A stretch of DNA of 64,000 nt from Ziziphus jujuba. Its lineage: Eukaryota; Streptophyta; Magnoliopsida; Rosales; Rhamnaceae. Every line of letters starts with the position of its first letter. Position 1 is the stretch's first letter. Below, piece by piece: positions 58,682 through 64,000 of the stretch. The stretch covers positions 12,039,001-12,103,000 of the forward strand of contig NC_083382.1 in NCBI RefSeq assembly GCF_031755915.1, read 5' to 3'. The position numbers were made by a program, and so were the translations under genes. The notes under the pieces were generated by a model, which was not told where the DNA came from, did no database searches, and was given only the letters and a program-made list of their open reading frames with translations.

Positions 58682-59831
58682 ATTCTGTTAAATAACCAAA
58701 GGAAATAAAAAATTGGTAAAAAAGGATAGTATCAAATTCCATAAAAATTAATTAACAAAAAGCAAAATATTAAAACTAAAACCAAAACATCCATTCATTA
58801 AATTGATATGCCAAGATGATACGCACCTATGGACAAGATAAAGAATGCAACAAGAATCAGTACTGTCACATTAGCTTTGAACGTGGTCATTTTTTTTTTT
58901 TTTAAAACTTTTTGCTCTAACCTTGCCGATTAATTAACTTAACAGAACAATTTCTCTATTTTGGATGTCTTCAAATGTTTAAATGAATTTATAGGAAAAG
59001 AGATAGGAGACAAGGTTGGAAACTAGAAAGGAATAAAATGAAGCAGGTCACTAGTTTTAGTAATAAATGCATAATAAGAGGAACTAAATGAAAAAAAAAA
59101 AAAAAAAAAAAAAAAACAAAACGTAAAAGATATAAGCTATACATTTTTTTAATTTAATTAAAGCTAAATAGAGAAAATCAATTGTTGATGAATCGTTGCA
59201 ATTATCTAACAAATCAACTAACATTTTCAATATTTAGAATATTAAGTTAATAAACTTTTTTACTATTAGTATAGATATATGTCATTTACATATATATATA
59301 TATGTACATAGGAAATTTGAACCAATGGCTCATAATTTAGGTCTTTAATGAAATATAACCAACTTTTGAAAATAAAGATATTTAATTTTCTTTAATTATA
59401 AATCTACTTATATAACCTTCTTTGTAGAACATATTTAAAATGCATCTATTCCTTATTTTTCCAAATTTTCCACACAATTTCTTCTTCTTCTTCTATTTCC
59501 TATATTTTGAATGAAAATTTCCATATATTCATTGTTGAATTTGCAAGGTTTTCATTAGGTCAATATATTTGCATTTTTACTTTTCAAAGTTAAAGATATG
59601 TAGAATATAATTTCATATTGTTTCTTTTTTTAAAAAAAATAAATATATTTTTTGAGGTAAAAATTGTGGCAATTCCTTTAATTTTCTCAAAATGTTACCT
59701 CTTTTTTTTTTTAATGATTTATCAATTGTTGGGTGTTTGTAATGTCAAATATTAATTTAGAAGTGTTTTACATTCTTATATGAAAATATATTGGATTTAC
59801 TTAAAAAAAAAAAAGAAAGAAGAAAATGGTA
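58682..59831. other. AT-rich spacer, no gene seen
   Basis: AT-rich, with a 30-base poly(A) run at about 59091-59116, poly(T) near 58891 and an (AT)n run at 59288-59302. No gene recognised. Confidence 0.6.
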
Positions 59832-59839
59832 AGCACAAG

Positions 59840-60858
59840 TAGGGGTGGCAATTCGTATTGTAGTGTCATTTTTGTGTCAATCCGTTTATTGATCTTGTTG
59901 AAATTGCTTAACCCAAATCTGACCCGTTTATTAATCGTGTCAGAAATCTTCAACTCAAGTAGGACTCGTTTAATAAAATAGTAACCTGTCACGATCCGTT
60001 TAACCCATTTATTAAATGGGTCAATTTGGGTCAACATGATCTGTTTATACGAAATCGAGCTATTTATACAAAATTGTTCTATTTACACAAAATTGACTTA
60101 TTTACACGAAATGAACCTGTTTACACAAAATTTATCTAATTACACAAATTACCTTATTTAAATTAATTATTTCACATAAAAAATAATTTAGTTATTAATT
60201 AATTCAAAATTAAAATATATATGTAAAGCCATATAGTTATAGTTACAAATTTAAAATAATATAATGATATGATAATATAACAATTTTATATAATAGTTAA
60301 ATATAGATACATATATATACATAATAAACCTAATACTACTTCTTTAAAAATAATATTAAAAAAAAACTTTATCAATAATTATGTTTTTAATATTCTACAT
60401 CTCCAATACTCTTATTCATATTAATTTTTATTTTGTCATTCTCCACAAATCCATACATGTATTAAACATGTTATATTTAAGTAAACAAATATTATTTCAA
60501 TATTTTTTTTATATTTTTAATTAATAAAATAAGATCAATAATATAACCTTAAATAAGTTTGATATTTAGTAATAAAAAAGTATTAGTTAAAATTTATTAA
60601 TAGTAAATTTAATATATTAAAGTTATAATTTAAACAGGTTATAATCGTGTCGGATTCAAATTAAATGGGTCAATCCAAAATTGATACATTTAATTAAATG
60701 GGTTAAAATGTCAATTTCAGGTCAAGCAGATCAATCCGAAATTGATAAGTTTATTAATCGTGTTAAACGGGTTGACCATTTATAATAAACCCAAACCTGT
60801 TAACTTAATGTCGTTTTTTAGTCATGTCACCGTGTCATGATCTAAATTGCCACCTCCA
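59840..60858. mobile_element. hAT-type non-autonomous element, copy B
   Basis: 1019 bp with ends TAGGGGTGGCAATT and AATTGCCACCTCCA. Similar to copy A throughout. The flanking octamers AGCACAAG (left) and GTAAGACT (right) do not match each other. The right octamer instead pairs with the left flank of copy C, which suggests an exchange between copies. Confidence 0.85.
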
Positions 60859-61799
60859 GTAAGACTATTAGATAAATGAAAATTTTTGACCCAAAAATAA
60901 AAAATAAAAAAAAGTAAATGATTCAACACTTGAAAACGCATATGACTGTTAGCTAGAAGCGTGAATGACGTTAATATAAATGTCTGCACAGGGTTAACTA
61001 TGAAACTCAGTTCACCATTAATCTCAATGAAGTCTTCTTCCAAATTTTTCTGTAATTACTTGATGCTTAGTATTCTAATAATGCTTTTGCCTTTTGTCCC
61101 TCTCTTTGCTTGTTTATCCTCAAAATGCAGCCTACTCCTACAGGTGCTATGATCATGAGAGATCGGCATGCATCTAGCTACAATTACTAAAACTCGTAAC
61201 ATATATATTTTTTTCATTTAATTTCTTTTTTTTCTTTTTTCTTTCTACTTTTCTGACTTGTAACATATATATAGGATAGTTCTTGGCTTTTTTCATTGGA
61301 GTGTGCTATCTTAATTAATGCTTGCATGGAAATAGAAAATACACAGCAAGACTATTAAGTAAATGAAAACTTTTGACCCAAAAATAAAAATAAAAATAAA
61401 GTAAAAAATGAATCAGCACTTGAAAATGCTTATGACTGTAAGATAGAAGCATGAATGACGTTAATATAAATGTCCGACAGGGCTAACTGTGACACTCAGT
61501 TCACCATTAATCTCAATGCAGTCTTCTTCAAAATTTTTGTGTAATTACTTGATGCTTAGTATTCTAATGATGCTTTTGTCCCTCTCTTTGCTTGTTTATA
61601 CTTAGAAAGCAGCCTACTCTTACAGGTGCGATGACCTTGAGAGGTCTGCATGCATCTAGCTTCAATTAATAAACACTAGTAACATATATATATATATATA
61701 TATTTGTTTTTTGCTTTTAATTTTAATTTTTTCTTTTTTCTTTCTTTTTTTCTGAGTTGTAACGTATATATAGGATAGTTCTTGGATTTTTCATTGGAA
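60859..61799. repeat. Tandem duplication of a 0.45 kb segment with a short secreted-peptide-like frame
   Basis: 60859-61300 and 61346-61799 are diverged direct copies (487-bp offset), both starting GYAAGACTATTA. The 45-bp linker 61301-61345 (GTGTGCTATCTTAATTAATG...) reappears at 63037-63080 before copy C. Each unit holds a frame starting ATGMAGTCTTCTTC with a hydrophobic stretch (LMLSILIMLLPFVPLFACLS in the first, 42 codons from 61027); the second is broken by a stop after VYT. It could be a signal-peptide exon of a small secreted protein, but no family is recognisable and the length is not conserved, so no CDS is called. Confidence 0.6.
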
Positions 61800-63036
61800 A
61801 AAATTATAAATGAACTCTCCAAGTTTCACCCAAAATTTCAATTTATCATTATTATTATTATTATTATTTTAAAGTAAATAAGTTTTTCATTGAACCATGT
61901 CATTATATAAAACTGGTCATATATATGCGCCTTCAAATTTCAATTTCGTTAGAACTTAACAAAATTGATTAAATATCAAACAAATTAATTTAAGTGGGCT
62001 GTCTATAAAAATATTTCAATATTTATGAGTCCATAGGATATAGTAATATTCATGCTATATATAAAAATTGTTAACTCTTGAGCGGTGGGCAATATAAACC
62101 AATTCATTTGCCTCATTGATCCCGTTGTCAAAGATAATTGGAAATCTACACAAAACACTGCAGCTTTTTTTATTTTTATTTTTTGGGGCAATATAAAACA
62201 GCTTAGTCAGGTAAGGGAGCGAGGTCCATTTAGATAAAGTAATATTAAATATAGTGTGAAAAAAATTATAATTGATCTAATCCAATTCAATTCTGGCTTA
62301 GTTTAGAGCTGCTATAGATTATAAAAGAATTACCAAAACTTTTACTGTAGCAGCTATCAATCTTTTGTTTAGTATTTTCACAATTCTTTTTCTTAAATTT
62401 TTTTTTTCATTTACATAACTTTTTTCCTATTTTTTATTAATGGTATAGATTTAAAATAATTTTCTATAATTTTCTAATTTTTAAATGATTTTTATTTTTT
62501 CTAAAAAAATTTTTTTTTTCGGCTAGATAAGTTTTTATAGAAAATTTGAAGCCGTTATATTTTTAACAATTTATTTTAAGAAGTCTGTATTATTAAAGTA
62601 TTATTTAAAACATCAATAAGTAGGGAAAAAAAAAGGAAAATAAAGGAAAGAAATAATTTTGAGCATGATTTAGTTAGTGCCACATTTCAATAGATAGTAA
62701 AATGCTTAGGCATGAATGTTAGATGTCATGTCCAAATATAGATGGCTCTTGCAAAATTTATATTCGCATATATAGAAAATTACTTTGTAAAGAACTGGAA
62801 TATTTTCTAACTTGAGTTCTTGAATATATTATTATTAAAATCTATACATTATAAGGAAATGTTAAATAACATTTGAATAAAGAATCCATTGTATTAATGT
62901 GTAACCAAAATTTTATATAACAAAATTTTGAGAATAACCAGATAGAAAAATCAATCAAAACAAATATTTTGAGTTTTGATTATAGTGTGTGAATAATTAA
63001 ATGATCGACGTAAAAATTACAAAAGCGATGGTGTAG
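61800..63036. other. AT-rich spacer, no gene seen
   Basis: Contains an (ATT)n run at about 61847-61868 and poly(T) near 62399 and 62509. No gene recognised. Confidence 0.6.
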
Positions 63037-63088
63037 TGTGCTATCTTAATTAATGCATGCATGGAAATAGAAAATGCATAGCAAGACT

Positions 63089-64000
63089 TAGGGTGGCCAT
63101 TCGTGCTGTCCTGTCATATTCGTGTCAATCCATTTATTAATTGTGTCAAAATTTCTCAACCTAAACTTAATCCGTTTATTAATCGTGTCAGAAATATTCA
63201 ACCCGGACACAACCTGGACACAACCCGTTTGATAAATGGATAACCTGACACGACTCGTCTAACCCATTTATTAAATGGATCAATTTGGGTCAACTCGATC
63301 TGTCTACACGAAATTGACATGTTTATATGAACTTGTCCAATTTATACAAAATTGACCTATTTACACGAAATTAACCCTTTTACACGAAATTTATCTAATT
63401 AAATAATTTACCTTATTTACATTAATTATTTCATATAAAAAATAATTTGGTCATTAATTAATTGAAAATTAAAGTATATATGTAAAACCATATATTTATA
63501 ATTACAAATTTGCAATAATATAACATATGATATGATAATATAACAATCTCATATAATAGTTAAATATAGATACATATATATACATAATAAACCTAATACT
63601 ACTTCTTTAAAAATAGTATGAAAAAAAACTTTACTAATAATTATGTTTTTAATTTTCTACATCTCCAATACTCTTAGACATATTAATTTTTATTTTTTCA
63701 ATGTCCACAAATCCATACGTGTATTAAACATGTTATATTTAAGTAAATAAATATTATTTCAATAATTTTTATTTTTTACTTTTAATTAATAAAAAAATTA
63801 ATAATATAACCTTAAATAAGCTTGATGTTTAGTAATAAAAAAGTATTAGTTAAAGTTTTATTAATAGTGAATTTAATATATTAAAGTTATAATTTAAATG
63901 GGTTATAATCGTGTCGGGTTCGGGATTAAACGGGTCAATCTGAAATTAACACATTCAATTAAACGGGTCAATTCAGATCAATTTTAAATTAATCAGGTCA
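63089..64000. mobile_element. hAT-type non-autonomous element, copy C (runs off the window)
   Basis: Starts TAGGGTGGCCATTCGTG and follows copies A and B over at least 912 bp; the right end lies outside the window. The left flank GCAAGACT (63081-63088) matches the octamer to the right of copy B with one difference, and the empty version of the site is at 61346-61353. Confidence 0.85.

Noticed and set aside
1..64000. tRNA, rRNA or snRNA genes
   Set aside because: No cloverleaf consensus (GGTTCRAATCC-type arm with matching stem) or rRNA-like sequence was recognised by eye; a covariance-model scan would be decisive.

Overview
The window looks like nuclear DNA of a eudicot plant, probably a woody species of the Rosales type. 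The order is inference from the look of the genes and repeats, not a search. The plant assignment rests on an intron-less leucine-rich-repeat receptor-like protein (RLP) cluster, Ty1/Copia and Ty3/Gypsy relics with the usual plant primer-binding sites, a CACTA-type transposon end, hAT-type elements and very AT-rich spacers. I see no bacterial operons, no CRISPR array and no convincing tRNA or rRNA gene.

The host genes are all relics of RLPs (plant cell-surface immune or developmental receptors without a kinase domain). Five are on the plus strand: RLP-1 (2-617, cut off), RLP-2 (8609-11336), RLP-5 (about 20640-21035, C-terminal scrap), RLP-3 (29122-32193, nearly full length) and RLP-4 (35859-36517, N-terminal part), plus a C-terminal scrap at 37438-37586. 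Two pieces of another RLP type lie on the minus strand (45307-46445 and 49333-49601). None is an intact reading frame. RLP-3 is closest: it keeps a TATA box, signal peptide, N-cap, repeats, transmembrane helix and basic tail, but has two frameshifts, one nonsense codon and a 22-base deletion.

Most of the rest is transposons. The dominant family is a 2.7-3.4 kb solo LTR beginning TGTAACACCCCGTCCC and ending TCCTGACA. There are six copies: 4125-7049, 17016-19702, 22115-25475, 25882-28842 and 40342-43104 on plus, and 55799-58676 on minus. Each is flanked by a 5-bp target duplication, four perfect by my reading of the plus-strand copies, one perfect on the minus copy and one with a single mismatch. 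No copy has internal retroviral-type genes. They sit inside other features: one in the RNase H region of a minus-strand Gypsy relic (618-8608), one in the polyprotein of a Copia element (about 37709-45306) and one in the RLP-3 promoter.

Other elements are a CACTA-type left end (11495) leading into a 1.9 kb head-to-head array of about 160-bp units that each carry a hairpin (11891-13830), a 1.1 kb foldback element (47153-48234), a second decayed Copia (49602-54046) and three copies of a 1.0 kb hAT-type element (54665-55688, 59840-60858, 63089 to the window end). A tandemly duplicated 0.45 kb segment lies at 60859-61799.

The layout reads as an RLP tandem cluster that has decayed while collecting nested retrotransposons. 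The items most worth a second look are the head-to-head hairpin array, the solo-LTR family with its conserved internal palindrome, and the solo LTR lodged about 280 bp upstream of the RLP-3 start codon.
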